Counted from the first letter of the stretch, positions 51,552 through 60,672 are shown. The stretch: 64,000 nucleotides of DNA from Bacteroides cellulosilyticus (GCF_020091405.1 NZ_CP081903.1:6758501-6822500); one strand, 5' to 3'. Made by a program: numbers and translations. The notes: generated by a model not told the origin, from the letters alone.

Positions 51552-52799
51552 TTATAGTTTCGTAATTTTCCCCATAAAAAGAATTGCTCCCGTACTCTTT
51601 TCCTTAATTACGAAAGCAAAAGGACGGTCTACATAGAAAGATATAGGAGTAGATGGCCCGGCAGAAGTTTCCAACATTCCACCAACTGTAACAGCCGCTG
51701 CTTCAGTACCTTCCTCATCTACATTTACATAAGTAAATTGCTGCAAAAGCCCAATATATAACTCGGCAGCCGACATTTTAGAGAAATCAGCCTTATAACC
51801 ATCAAAGGCATCCTTCATCCCCATAGCAACCATATCCTCTATGAGCATCTTGTCATACTCCACTTTGAAACGGGGAAGTTTAACCTGCAATTGCCTGCTC
51901 GACAAAGCTGCATTCCATTCCTTCCAGTTTTCATAAGTCAACTCGGACAAACTCTCATCTAAAGTCTTATCCACGGCAGGCAATAAGAGCACCATACTGA
52001 AAGCTTCATTGCCATACGGCAATTCTGCGATGGAGAATGCTGAGTTCTGAGCATAATTAAACGTTTCTGTCTGATTCATCATGTTCACTTTCTGCTCAGT
52101 ACCATCAGAATTAGTAAAATTTTCCTGGCGAGTATCCGATTTTTGGAATTGACTCTTCCAAATGCCTTTGAAGTAGAGTGCATTAATCAAATACATACGT
52201 GCATCTTCCGGTATTCTCTGTATAACCTCTTTTATACAATTATTCGTCTGCTCAGCGCACCACCGGTTAATCACATCCTTCGCTGTGGGAGATGTAAAAT
52301 CAAGTTCCTGTACCTGGGCATCATACATCTTCTTATTCACCTCCACAAAAGAATCGTAAACTTTAAAACCTTGTTTTACCCAAATAGAATTGGCGATTCC
52401 TAATTGAGTGGTATTATCTAAATCCAATAAAGCTGAAGTTAGCTTTTGATTATAGTTATTCAGATCATCAAGAGAGAAAGAAGCGGCAGGAAATCCCAAT
52501 ACGTTCTGCATTTCAGTAAGCGTATTGCCCGAAGCTCCGTTAGTAATCATTGATAAGCAAAGTGATGCACTCAATGGAGACACAAAAACATTCGGTTTTT
52601 CCTTTTCGGTACTGCACACCTGATCGAAGAAACGGAAAGCAAAGTCTGTACCTTTGTCCATTAAATCTTGTTCCGCACGGGTGAGATTGATGTCTTGACG
52701 TGGTTTTGGTTCCGGTTGAGAGGGGGTCTCATCATTTTGACAAGCTGCAAGGATACTGAGTAGGCTTAGCGCAGCAATAGTTTTCTTTAGCATAAGCAT
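51552..52799 (-). CDS. Serpin family lipoprotein
   Basis: A 415-residue serine protease inhibitor. Lipobox LAAC in SLLSILAACQND puts it on the envelope. The serpin core is clear: FAFRFFDQVCS, PNVFVSPLSASLCLSMITNGA, NRWCAEQTNNCIKEV, LINALYFKGIW, and the hinge VDEEGTEAAAVTVGG before the reactive loop. Counting from the hinge puts P1-P1' near Thr-Ser in MLETSAGP, suggesting elastase-like targets, but this is an estimate. The end reads FYVDRPFAFVIKEKSTGAILFMGKI. Gut Bacteroides serpins are thought to protect against host or microbial proteases. Monocistronic; alternative start at 52793. Confidence 0.93.
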   Translation of the reverse strand: MLMLKKTIAALSLLSILAACQNDETPSQPEPKPRQDINLTRAEQDLMDKGTDFAFRFFDQVCSTEKEKPNVFVSPLSASLCLSMITNGASGNTLTEMQNVLGFPAASFSLDDLNNYNQKLTSALLDLDNTTQLGIANSIWVKQGFKVYDSFVEVNKKMYDAQVQELDFTSPTAKDVINRWCAEQTNNCIKEVIQRIPEDARMYLINALYFKGIWKSQFQKSDTRQENFTNSDGTEQKVNMMNQTETFNYAQNSAFSIAELPYGNEAFSMVLLLPAVDKTLDESLSELTYENWKEWNAALSSRQLQVKLPRFKVEYDKMLIEDMVAMGMKDAFDGYKADFSKMSAAELYIGLLQQFTYVNVDEEGTEAAAVTVGGMLETSAGPSTPISFYVDRPFAFVIKEKSTGAILFMGKITKL

Positions 52800-52894
52800 T
52801 ATAGTATTAGTTTTCTATTAAGTTACTCTGTTAGAATAAATGCATAAATTTATAAAATACTGCACCACATTACAAATTAAACATAAATCTTTCC

Positions 52895-52902
52895 TATCTT
52901 TG
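52895..52902 (+). promoter_or_regulatory. Promoter -7 box of the cobalamin operon
   Basis: TATCTTTG immediately upstream of the riboswitch; transcription would start about 52908. Confidence 0.75.
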
Positions 52903-52906
52903 CTCC

Positions 52907-53088
52907 CGGTTTTGTTGGAGTATGCTTTTCGGTATACTCCATGAAAAGGGAATTGGGTGTGACTCCCAAACAGTCCCGCTGCTGTGATCTCCTATTGCAG
53001 GATTTGCCAATCACCTGTGCCACTGCCAATATTCGTATGGTGGGAAGGCGGCAAATCCGGAGTAAGTCAGAAGACCTGCAAAACCGAT
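52907..53088 (+). promoter_or_regulatory. Cobalamin riboswitch
   Basis: Contains the conserved core of the AdoCbl-type switch: GGGAATTGGGTGTGACTCCC (52948-52967), AACAGTCCCGCTGCTGTGA, a large stem with the B12-box-like GTCAGAAGACCTGC at 53067-53080, and flanking pairing ends. It lies between the promoter at 52895 and btuB. When cobalamin is abundant, such switches turn off the uptake genes. Whether control is at the level of transcription or translation is not clear; there is no obvious terminator. Confidence 0.92.
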
Positions 53089-53115
53089 CATTTTTTATGC
53101 CTTCGAGGAAAGGGC

Positions 53116-53151
53116 ATGAGGTGTATCTATTTTATAGCTTTCTGTATATGA
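53116..53151 (+). CDS. Putative 11-codon leader peptide overlapping the btuB start
   Basis: GAGGAAAGGGC immediately precedes ATG at 53116, an unusually strong ribosome site for Bacteroides. The frame MRCIYFIAFCI ends at TGA 53149-53151, which overlaps the proposed btuB ATG at 53148 as ATGA. btuB has no ribosome site of its own, so translational coupling from this leader is plausible. It is not proved that it is translated. Confidence 0.4.
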   Translation: MRCIYFIAFCI

Positions 53152-55160
53152 TAAAAGATAATCTATGTCGGTACATCTGGCTACGGTTTTGTTTGTGTTG
53201 CCTTGTGTGCTGTTTTTGTGCCAGCCTGCAAGCACAACAGACGGGAGACTCCATTACGGGAAAAGTACATGCCATTCCGGAAGTGGGGATAAAAGGTCGG
53301 CGTGTGCCACGGGCTCTCTCAGCAACCGCCCCGCTCCAACAGATGAAGAAAACTGATATGGAACGTTTGGGAGTATCGGATGTGGCCGATGCAGTTCGTC
53401 ATTTCTCGGGAGTCAGCGTTAAGGATTATGGTGGAATTGGTGGATTAAAGACTGTTTCTGTACGCAGTTTGGGAGCGCAACATACAGCAGTCAGCTATGA
53501 TGGAGTGACTGTCAGTGATTGTCAGTCAGGGCAGGTAGATATCTCCCGTTTTTCGTTAGACAATGTTTCCGAACTGGAACTCAGCATTGGTCAGAGTGAT
53601 AATATTTACCAGACAGCGAAGATGTTTGCCTCTGCCGGTGCTTTAAGTATCGAAACCGCACGTCCGGATTTCAGTAACCGACCTTTCCGGTTGCTTGCAA
53701 ATATGAAAACCGGTTCTTACGGGCTTGCTAATCCTTCTCTATTTTATGCTCAGAAATTAAGTAACCGTTTCAGTCTTTCTGCCTATGCTGATTATTTACG
53801 GGCGGACGGCAATTATCCTTTCAAAATGTGGAATGGGAATAAACTGATTGACTCCAAACGAAACAATAGTGATATAGAGACTTATCGGGCGGAATTAAAT
53901 TTGTTTGTAACTCTGAATGAGAAACAGGATTTGAAAGCCAAAGTTTATCTCTTTGATTCGGAAAGAGGGTTACCCGGCGGAGTGATTTATGACAATCCGT
54001 ATGCTGCCGAAAGACTATATGACCGTAATTATTTCGGCCAATTGAAGTATGAGAACCGATTCTCAGAGAAATGGAAGCTACAAGCAAGTGGAAAATTTAA
54101 CTTCAGCTGGAACCGGGACTATAATAATGAATCTTCCGGCATTACAGACAATCGTTTCCGCCAGACTGAGACTTACTTATCCGCTACCCTATGGAGCGAA
54201 CCGGTAAAAGGGTTATCTTTCTCATTAGCACAGGATTTCGCCTATAACTATTTGTCAACAACTTTACAGAACAATCAATATCCGGAACGTTTCACCTATT
54301 TAACAGCAATAGCCACACACTATAAAAGCAACCAATTTTCTGCTACCGCTTCTCTGCTGAATACTTATATTACAGAGAATGTACGGACAGGAAAAGCTGC
54401 TGCAGACCGTAAACGCCTTTCACCCGCTGTCAGCCTGTCGTGGAAACCTTTTGATTTTGGTCTACGTTTCAGGGCTTCATACAAAGATATCTTCCGTACG
54501 CCGACATTCAATGATTTGTATTATCTGATAATTGGCAACCATAATTTAAAGCCTGAAGTTACCCGGCAATTCAATGTAGGTACAACGTGGAATTCTACTT
54601 CATTGGAATTTATCGACTATCTAAGCCTTTCAGTAGATGCTTATTATAATCGGGTGAAAGATAAAATCGTGGCAATACCCACTATGTTTATCTGGAAGAT
54701 GATGAATTTAGGTAAAGTCGAAACTATTGGTACGGATATTAACCTGGCAATTGAAAAAGAATTAGCAGAACATTATAAGTTATATCTCACAGGAACTTAC
54801 AACTTCATGCAAGCGGAAGATATTACCGACCGTAATTCTAAAATATGGCGGAATCAGATTATATATACTCCGAAACATTCAGGTTCGGGAAGTCTGACTT
54901 TTGAGAATCCGTATGTCAACCTTACTTATAACATAATGTACGCTTCGGAACGCTATTCGATTGCCCAGAACATTCCGGAAAATCGTATTAAATCTTACAC
55001 TGACCACAGTATAGCACTCTCGCATACCTTTAAATGGAAGAAGCAGTCACTACGCATACAGCTGGATGCCTTGAATCTGAGTGATAAAAACTACGAAATA
55101 GTCCGCTTCTACCCGATGCCCGGACGCAATTACAAAGTAACAATCAACTATAAATTATAA
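53148..55160 (+). CDS. btuB: TonB-dependent cobalamin receptor, BtuB type
   Basis: A 670-residue outer-membrane receptor. The start MIKDNLCRYIWLRF at 53148 follows the riboswitch; the longer open frame runs back through the switch and is not real. The signal peptide ends at ASLQAQ. The plug domain includes MERLGVSDVADAVRHFSGVSVKDYGGIGGLKTVSVRSLG and AVSYDGVTVSDCQSGQVDIS. A 22-strand barrel follows, ending in the aromatic YKVTINYKL. Specificity for B12 follows from the riboswitch and the neighbouring btuG-btuF-btuC-btuD genes. Energy comes from TonB-ExbB-ExbD encoded elsewhere. Confidence 0.93.
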   Translation: MIKDNLCRYIWLRFCLCCLVCCFCASLQAQQTGDSITGKVHAIPEVGIKGRRVPRALSATAPLQQMKKTDMERLGVSDVADAVRHFSGVSVKDYGGIGGLKTVSVRSLGAQHTAVSYDGVTVSDCQSGQVDISRFSLDNVSELELSIGQSDNIYQTAKMFASAGALSIETARPDFSNRPFRLLANMKTGSYGLANPSLFYAQKLSNRFSLSAYADYLRADGNYPFKMWNGNKLIDSKRNNSDIETYRAELNLFVTLNEKQDLKAKVYLFDSERGLPGGVIYDNPYAAERLYDRNYFGQLKYENRFSEKWKLQASGKFNFSWNRDYNNESSGITDNRFRQTETYLSATLWSEPVKGLSFSLAQDFAYNYLSTTLQNNQYPERFTYLTAIATHYKSNQFSATASLLNTYITENVRTGKAAADRKRLSPAVSLSWKPFDFGLRFRASYKDIFRTPTFNDLYYLIIGNHNLKPEVTRQFNVGTTWNSTSLEFIDYLSLSVDAYYNRVKDKIVAIPTMFIWKMMNLGKVETIGTDINLAIEKELAEHYKLYLTGTYNFMQAEDITDRNSKIWRNQIIYTPKHSGSGSLTFENPYVNLTYNIMYASERYSIAQNIPENRIKSYTDHSIALSHTFKWKKQSLRIQLDALNLSDKNYEIVRFYPMPGRNYKVTINYKL

Positions 55161-55176
55161 ACTAAAAACAGAAACA

Positions 55177-56244
55177 ATGAAGAAGTATTGGTATAAAACC
55201 GCCATGTTGGTTATGGCATTAGGAGCATTTACCGCATGTAATGATGATGACGAACCGAAAGGACCGGAAGGACCAATAGCTCCTGTCAATGGAGCGTATG
55301 TCATCAATACAGGAAATAATAAAGCTAATAACGGCACTATACAATGGTACGACAGGGATCAGAAAACAATAAGCACAGACTTGTTTGCTGCTGCCAACGG
55401 GGCAGGTATCGGTGATGCGCAAGACTTGTGCATATACGGTTCTAAAATATATATCACTTGTACTAGTTCTGCAAAGATTGAAGTAGTAAACAGAGCAGAT
55501 TTTACCCGTATACAGACTTTGGCTCTCTCTAATGGCGAACAACCCATCAATCCACGATACATGACAGCTACCGGAGGAAATGTTTATTTCACCGCATATG
55601 ATGGCACCGTATCACGCTTGGACACCACAAGCCTCTCCATCACCGGAAAGATAGAAATAGGAGATCATCCGGAAGCATTGACTTCTGCAAATGGAAAACT
55701 TTATGTAAATCTGTCAAACTATAACGCAGATGGCACCGGCAAGTACGTGGCGGTTGTCGATATTGCTACTTTCAAGAAAACGAAAAATATAGAAGTACTT
55801 CTCAATCCTTATGATGTTTGTACAACCGGAGAAGACGGAAAGGTATATTTCATTTCATGTGGAGATTTCAGTGGAAATCCAGTTCAGACATTACAATGCA
55901 TTGACCCGCAAACAGATCAGGTTACGGAAATATGCCCAGCCAGCAAAATAGCAATAAAAAATAACAAGATCTATCTCATTTATGCAGAATATTACGAAGA
56001 TGCCGCTCCCAAAAGCATTTCTGTATATGACATGAATACCAAACAAACTACGCAGTTTGCCAACTACAGCGATTTCTCCAATCCTGGTAATATTGTAGTC
56101 GACCCGGCTACAGGAGATGTAATTATCATCGATCAACCCTTCTCTGTTCTCAACGACATATATGTTTATGGTAGTGACGGCGTACTCAAAAAGAAATTGG
56201 AAACCGGATACTATACCACTAATATGCGCTTTGTAACTGAATAA
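55177..56244 (+). CDS. btuG: Surface propeller lipoprotein, BtuG type
   Basis: A 355-residue lipoprotein with lipobox FTAC followed by NDDDEPKG, an acidic export signal that sends lipoproteins to the cell surface in Bacteroidetes. The body is a YncE/DUF5074-like propeller with repeating strands: GDAQDLCIYGSKIYITCTSS, then GGNVYFTAYDGTVSRLD, then DGKVYFISCGDFSG. Known BtuG proteins of Bacteroides cap BtuB and bind cobalamin very tightly, even taking it from host intrinsic factor. The position right after btuB supports the call. Confidence 0.88.
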   Translation: MKKYWYKTAMLVMALGAFTACNDDDEPKGPEGPIAPVNGAYVINTGNNKANNGTIQWYDRDQKTISTDLFAAANGAGIGDAQDLCIYGSKIYITCTSSAKIEVVNRADFTRIQTLALSNGEQPINPRYMTATGGNVYFTAYDGTVSRLDTTSLSITGKIEIGDHPEALTSANGKLYVNLSNYNADGTGKYVAVVDIATFKKTKNIEVLLNPYDVCTTGEDGKVYFISCGDFSGNPVQTLQCIDPQTDQVTEICPASKIAIKNNKIYLIYAEYYEDAAPKSISVYDMNTKQTTQFANYSDFSNPGNIVVDPATGDVIIIDQPFSVLNDIYVYGSDGVLKKKLETGYYTTNMRFVTE

Positions 56245-56248
56245 AAGC

Positions 56249-57385
56249 ATGAAACAATTTCTTTTCTTTCTAACCTTTTGGGTGACAGTGTTACTTCTTT
56301 CCGCCTGTGGCGGAAAGAACAGCACTGCTTCCGGCTCTGCACAAGGAGACACCATCTCACTGCACTATTCTTCGAATCTTTCTTTGGTAGATTACGAAGA
56401 TTATACTGTTGCGCAGCTACGTAATCCCTGGGATACAGCAAAGATATTGCATACCTATATATTAGTAGACAAAAACCAACCGTTACCCCAAGAACTGCCT
56501 CAAGGCACCCTTGTCCGCACTCCGCTTAGTAAAGCCGTCATCTACTCATCCGTTCATTGCAGCTTACTGAAAGACTTCGGAGCTTTGAACAGCATCGGTG
56601 GCGTATGCGACCTGAAGTACATCAAACTACCGGAAATCGAGGAAGAATGCCGAAACGGAACCATCACCGATGTAGGTGATGGCATGAACCCCAATATCGA
56701 AAAAATCATAGACCTGCACCCCGATGCCATCCTACTTTCTCCTTTTGAAAACAGTGGTGGATACGGACGTGTAGAGAAACTGAATGTACCCATCATTGAA
56801 TGTGCCGACTATATGGAAACCTCTTCATTGGGACGTGCCGAATGGATGCGTTTCTACGGTCTATTATTTGGTAAAAAAGCGGAAGCAGATGCTATGTTTG
56901 CTTCGGTAGAAAGAAGCTATAAGGATTTGCAGGAATTAGTAAAGCCCATCTCCTTTGCTCCCTCCGTGATGTGTGATTTGAAAACAAGCTCTACCTGGTA
57001 CACTCCGGGTGGCAACAGCACCATCGCCAAACTATACTCTGATGCAGGCGCCAACTATATTTTCAGAGAAGATACACATAGCGGCTCGCTCCCCTATCCT
57101 TTCGAAGTTATCTTTGAGAAAGGTCAGCAAACGGATTTCTGGCTGATACGCTATAACCAACCCATAGATAAAACATACAAGGAACTGGAAAAAGAGTTTG
57201 CCCCTTATGCAGGTTTCCGTGCTTTCAAGGAACGGAACATCTACGGATGTAATACCAACCGGGTCCCTTTTTACGAAGAAACACCTTTCCATCCGGATTG
57301 GCTATTGAAAGACTTGATTAAAATATTTCACCCTTCACTGTTGGAAGGCTATGAGCTGAGGTATTACAAAAAACTATCAGAATAG
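56249..57385 (+). CDS. btuF: Cobalamin ABC transporter substrate-binding lipoprotein, BtuF type
   Basis: A 378-residue periplasmic binding protein (TroA/FepB fold) with lipobox LLSAC. Marks are RTPLSKAVIYSSVHCSLLKDF, VGDGMNPNIEKIIDLHPDAILLSPF, and a central helix linker before LVKPISFAPSVMCDLK. It ends FAPYAGFRAFKERNIYGCN. It lies 4 bases after btuG. It hands B12 to BtuC. The family also covers siderophore and haem carriers; the riboswitch and the neighbours decide for cobalamin. Confidence 0.85.
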   Translation: MKQFLFFLTFWVTVLLLSACGGKNSTASGSAQGDTISLHYSSNLSLVDYEDYTVAQLRNPWDTAKILHTYILVDKNQPLPQELPQGTLVRTPLSKAVIYSSVHCSLLKDFGALNSIGGVCDLKYIKLPEIEEECRNGTITDVGDGMNPNIEKIIDLHPDAILLSPFENSGGYGRVEKLNVPIIECADYMETSSLGRAEWMRFYGLLFGKKAEADAMFASVERSYKDLQELVKPISFAPSVMCDLKTSSTWYTPGGNSTIAKLYSDAGANYIFREDTHSGSLPYPFEVIFEKGQQTDFWLIRYNQPIDKTYKELEKEFAPYAGFRAFKERNIYGCNTNRVPFYEETPFHPDWLLKDLIKIFHPSLLEGYELRYYKKLSE

Positions 57386-57390
57386 AATTA

Positions 57391-58431
57391 ATGATAAGAA
57401 CGAAAGCAAAAGGATATATATATGGCATAGCACTGTCGGTCCTCATTCTCGTATTGATGGCTGCGAATCTCTGGTTCGGTTCAATCAATATCCCCGCCGG
57501 AGCTGTGTGGAATATTCTCATAGGGAATGAGATAGAAAAAGCCAGCTGGGCTTTTATTATCTGGGAGTCCCGCCTGCCGCAAGCCGTCACGGCATTACTA
57601 TGTGGTGCCGCACTCGCAGCTTCGGGACTGATGTTACAAACGGCATTCAACAACCCACTGGCAGGTCCATCCATCCTGGGCATTAACTCAGGAGCAAGTC
57701 TTGGTGTCGCATTGGTGATGCTGGCCGGTGGAGGAAGCATTGCTACAGGGGTATTTACCTTATCCGGTTTCTTCTCCGTGATACTCGGCGCCTTCATCGG
57801 GTCAATGGTGGTAATGGGACTTATCCTTTTCTTTTCGACACTGATAAAAAGCAATATCATGCTACTGATTACGGGTATCATGATCGGTTATATCACTTCG
57901 TCCGCTATTTCATTACTCAATTTCTTTGCTACTGCCGAAGGGGTGCATTCTTATATGATATGGGGCATGGGGAACTTCGGAGGTGTCTCATTGCAACAAC
58001 TCCCCTATTTCTCCATTTTCTGTCTGGCAGGTTTGTTACTTTCCATCCTGCTTATCAAACCCTTGAACGCCTTGCTGCTGGGTACTCGCTATGCTGAAAA
58101 CTTAGGAGTAAACATCCGTCGCACAAGAAATCTGTTACTGATTGCCACCGGACTACTGACAGCCGTCACTACCGCCTTCTGCGGACCTGTTGCTTTCATC
58201 GGTCTGGCCGTTCCACATATCTCCCGCCTGATGCTGGGCACGTCCAATCACAATTCACTGCTTCCCGTCACTTTGCTGACGGGTGGTGTAATTGCCTTGC
58301 TCTGCAATCTGATCTGCATCCTTCCGAGTGAAGCAGGTATTATTCCTCTCAATGCGGTAACCCCTGTACTGGGTGCGCCTGTTATCATTTATGTCATTGT
58401 CAACCAACGTAAAATACAATACTTCAACTGA
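57391..58431 (+). CDS. btuC: Cobalamin ABC transporter permease, BtuC type
   Basis: A 346-residue FecCD-family inner-membrane permease with about ten helices. Landmarks are WESRLPQAVTALLCGAALA, LMLQTAFNNPLAGPSILGINSGASLGVAL and CGPVAFIGLAVPHISRLMLG, the cytoplasmic coupling loop. It acts as a dimer with BtuD. The stop TGA overlaps the ATG of btuD by one base (TGATG). Confidence 0.92.
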   Translation: MIRTKAKGYIYGIALSVLILVLMAANLWFGSINIPAGAVWNILIGNEIEKASWAFIIWESRLPQAVTALLCGAALAASGLMLQTAFNNPLAGPSILGINSGASLGVALVMLAGGGSIATGVFTLSGFFSVILGAFIGSMVVMGLILFFSTLIKSNIMLLITGIMIGYITSSAISLLNFFATAEGVHSYMIWGMGNFGGVSLQQLPYFSIFCLAGLLLSILLIKPLNALLLGTRYAENLGVNIRRTRNLLLIATGLLTAVTTAFCGPVAFIGLAVPHISRLMLGTSNHNSLLPVTLLTGGVIALLCNLICILPSEAGIIPLNAVTPVLGAPVIIYVIVNQRKIQYFN

Positions 58432-59432
58432 TGGAGAAAGCTGTTATCACCGCAAACGATTTATGCATCGGCTACCGCCAGGGAAAGCAAGAGAAACGGA
58501 TACATGAACATCTCTCCTTCCGGCTTTATCCCGGAGAACTGACCTGCCTGCTGGGAGCTAACGGAACCGGTAAATCAACTCTGCTCCGCACTTTGGCTGC
58601 TTCGCAACCGGCCTTGTCAGGAGAATTATTTGTACAGGAAAAGCCATTGTCTGCCTATTCCGAAAAAGAACGTTCACGTACCATCGGAGTAGTACTAACA
58701 GACAAGACACAAGCAGGCGGACTGACTGTATATGAGTTAGTAGCTCTGGGACGACAACCTCATACGGGGTTCTTCGGCAGATTGAACAAAACGGATCACT
58801 CCATCATTGAAGAGGCTCTGGAAGCTGTAAGCATCAGTCATAAAGCCCACAGTTATACTGCAGAGCTATCAGATGGTGAACGACAGAAGGTCATGATTGC
58901 CAAAGCATTGGTACAGGAATGTCCGCTCATTCTGCTGGATGAACCGACAGCTTTCCTGGATGTAGTGAGTCGCATCGAAATTATGACTTTGCTTCATCGC
59001 CTGGCAGTGGAACAAAAGAAAGCGATCCTGCTTTCCACCCATGACATAGAGCAGGCATTGGTACTGGCAGATAAACTTTGGTTACTTTCAAAAGAAAACG
59101 GACTGCAATGTGGAGTAACGGAAGATATGATTCTAAGTCACCGGATGGACAGTTTGTTTTCCCGCAACGATATCCGGTTTGATTATGCACACGGGGTATA
59201 TTATCCCAAAGTGGATAGTCACCGCTGTATCATTGTGGAAGCCAATGATGAAGTATTGCTGCACTGGACAACAAATGCACTCAACCGTCATGGCTATGCT
59301 TGTTCTCCTGATTCTGTGGCAGAAACAGGTAGTTTACCACGATTACAGGTGTTGTCTTCCGAAGATTTCAGACTGCACAAGGAAAAGGAATACACATTCA
59401 GTTCTTTCGAGCAGCTACTTGCCAATGTGTGA
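58431..59432 (+). CDS. btuD: Cobalamin ABC transporter ATPase, BtuD type, with C-terminal extension
   Basis: A 333-residue ABC ATPase. Walker A is LLGANGTGKSTLLR, the Q-loop region reads GVVLTDKTQAGGLTVYELVALGRQPHTG, the signature ELSDGERQKVMIAKAL and Walker B PLILLDEPTAFLDV; the switch His is in LLSTHDIEQAL. After the ATPase core (about residue 255) about 75 residues follow (CIIVEANDEVLLHWTTNAL and more) that are not in the classical E. coli BtuD. Their role is unknown; a regulatory domain is possible. Last gene of the btu operon. Confidence 0.9.
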   Translation: MEKAVITANDLCIGYRQGKQEKRIHEHLSFRLYPGELTCLLGANGTGKSTLLRTLAASQPALSGELFVQEKPLSAYSEKERSRTIGVVLTDKTQAGGLTVYELVALGRQPHTGFFGRLNKTDHSIIEEALEAVSISHKAHSYTAELSDGERQKVMIAKALVQECPLILLDEPTAFLDVVSRIEIMTLLHRLAVEQKKAILLSTHDIEQALVLADKLWLLSKENGLQCGVTEDMILSHRMDSLFSRNDIRFDYAHGVYYPKVDSHRCIIVEANDEVLLHWTTNALNRHGYACSPDSVAETGSLPRLQVLSSEDFRLHKEKEYTFSSFEQLLANV

Positions 59433-59513
59433 CAAGAAAGAAGCAAACATCTGCCAATTTACGAAAAGCATCATTTTTCTTCTTCGTTTGCGTCACTCTC
59501 TGAAAATTAATCG

Positions 59514-59521
59514 TAGCTTTG
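59514..59521 (+). promoter_or_regulatory. -7 box for the Rpn-type gene
   Basis: TAGCTTTG, 28 bases before the ATG at 59549; a TTTG lies at 59487-59490 but the spacing is long (23 bases). Confidence 0.45.
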
Positions 59522-59548
59522 CAGTAACTATTTAATTGAAATGCAGTT

Positions 59549-60397
59549 ATGATGCAACAAGACAAATACATTCGCTTTGATTGGGCCGTGAAAAGACTTT
59601 TGCGACAAAAAGCCAATTTCGATGTACTGGAAGGCTTCCTCACCGTGCTATTAGGCGAAAAAGTAAAGATACTGGAACTACTGGAAAGCGAGAGTAACCA
59701 ACAAACGATAGATGATAAATTCAACCGTGTGGACATCAAAGCCAGAAATAGCAAAGATGAAATTATCATCGTAGAAATACAAAACACACGCGAACTTTAC
59801 TATCTGGAACGCATCTTATACGGAGTGGCGAAAGCCATCACCGAGCATATCTCTTTGGGTGAACGCTATTATGAAGTGAAAAAGATTTATTCTATCAGCA
59901 TCTTATATTTCGACATCGGCAAAGGAGAAGATTATCTATACCACGGCCAGAATATCTTCGTTGGTGTACATACAGGTGATTGCCTGGAAGTTACCACCAA
60001 GGAGAAAAATGCCATCGTACATAAACTTCCCGCCGAGATATTTCCCGAATATTTCCTGATCCGGGTGAATGAATTCAATAAAGCGGCCGTTACCCCATTG
60101 GAAGAATGGATAGAGTATTTGAAGACAGGCTGCATCCACCCCGACACGAAAACACCGGGACTGGAAGAAGCACGCCGAAAGTTGATTTATTACAATATGT
60201 CTCAGGCAGAGCAACATGCTTATGATGAGCATTTGAGTGCCATCATGATACAGAATGATGTACTGGATGGAGCAAAACTGGAAGGATTCATTGAAGGTAA
60301 AAAGGACATGGCCCGGAGCCTGAAAAAATTAGGTGTTCCTATAGAGACCATCATACAAAGCTCCGGTTTGTCCAAAGAAGAAATAGAAGCACTGTGA
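59549..60397 (+). CDS. Rpn/YhgA-type PD-(D/E)XK nuclease family protein
   Basis: A 282-residue protein of the PDDEXK_2 or recombination-promoting nuclease family, often annotated as 'transposase' although not linked to insertion-sequence ends. The start region reads DKYIRFDWAVKRLLR and LEGFLTVLLGEKVKI. The nuclease core is FNRVDIKARNSKDEIIIVEIQNT: Asp and Glu-x-Gln replace the canonical E-x-K, as usual in this family. The C-terminal part has a helical tail with GFIEGKKDMARSLKKLGV, the short repeat seen in RpnC-like tails. No inverted repeats flank it. Role unknown; possibly genome defence or recombination. Confidence 0.85.
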   Translation: MMQQDKYIRFDWAVKRLLRQKANFDVLEGFLTVLLGEKVKILELLESESNQQTIDDKFNRVDIKARNSKDEIIIVEIQNTRELYYLERILYGVAKAITEHISLGERYYEVKKIYSISILYFDIGKGEDYLYHGQNIFVGVHTGDCLEVTTKEKNAIVHKLPAEIFPEYFLIRVNEFNKAAVTPLEEWIEYLKTGCIHPDTKTPGLEEARRKLIYYNMSQAEQHAYDEHLSAIMIQNDVLDGAKLEGFIEGKKDMARSLKKLGVPIETIIQSSGLSKEEIEAL

Positions 60398-60412
60398 GTC
60401 ATTCTTTCCGTT

Positions 60413-60460
60413 CAATCGGATTTATAATCCGATTGATTGAGTATAAGGATTTGTAATCCG
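60413..60460. repeat. Two hairpins sharing GGATTTRTAATCCG
   Basis: CAATCGGATT-TAT-AATCCGATTG at 60413-60435 and GGATTTGTAATCCG at 60447-60460 share the inner core, 29 bases apart. The first lies 16 bases past the stop of the Rpn-type gene and may terminate it, though no T-tract follows. Confidence 0.6.
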
Positions 60461-60598
60461 CCCATATATAGTAATCCCGATATACTTAGTTGAGTCTGAA
60501 GAGGTATTTTTGTACTGACGATATTTAAGTACAAACTCACTGATTTCAGTTAATGTATTCACTACTGATTATCAAAAGATTACAAAATACCAATTCTT

Positions 60599-60672
60599 TG
60601 TCTACAAGAAGTTAGGAGTCTGTCAACAAGGAGTTAACTTCCTGTTGACAGACTCCTAACTTCTTGTAGACA
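60599..60672. repeat. Long perfect palindrome made of three 22-bp units
   Basis: Perfect 30-bp arms (60599-60628 and 60643-60672), beginning TGTCTACAAGAAG and ending CTTCTTGTAGACA, enclose a 14-base loop that is itself dyad-like (AGTTAACT). Read as 22-bp units from 60602, unit 1 and unit 3 are reverse complements and unit 2 is nearly self-complementary. The period equals that of the other arrays in this window. Confidence 0.88.

Noticed and set aside
52941..53147. Longer btuB reading frame starting at 52941
   Set aside because: It runs through the cobalamin riboswitch and would put extra residues before the signal peptide at 53148.
59549..60397. Insertion sequence, because the gene is often called a transposase
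   Set aside because: Rpn-type proteins are not linked to terminal repeats, and none flank this gene; the hairpins at 60413 do not have a partner on the left side.
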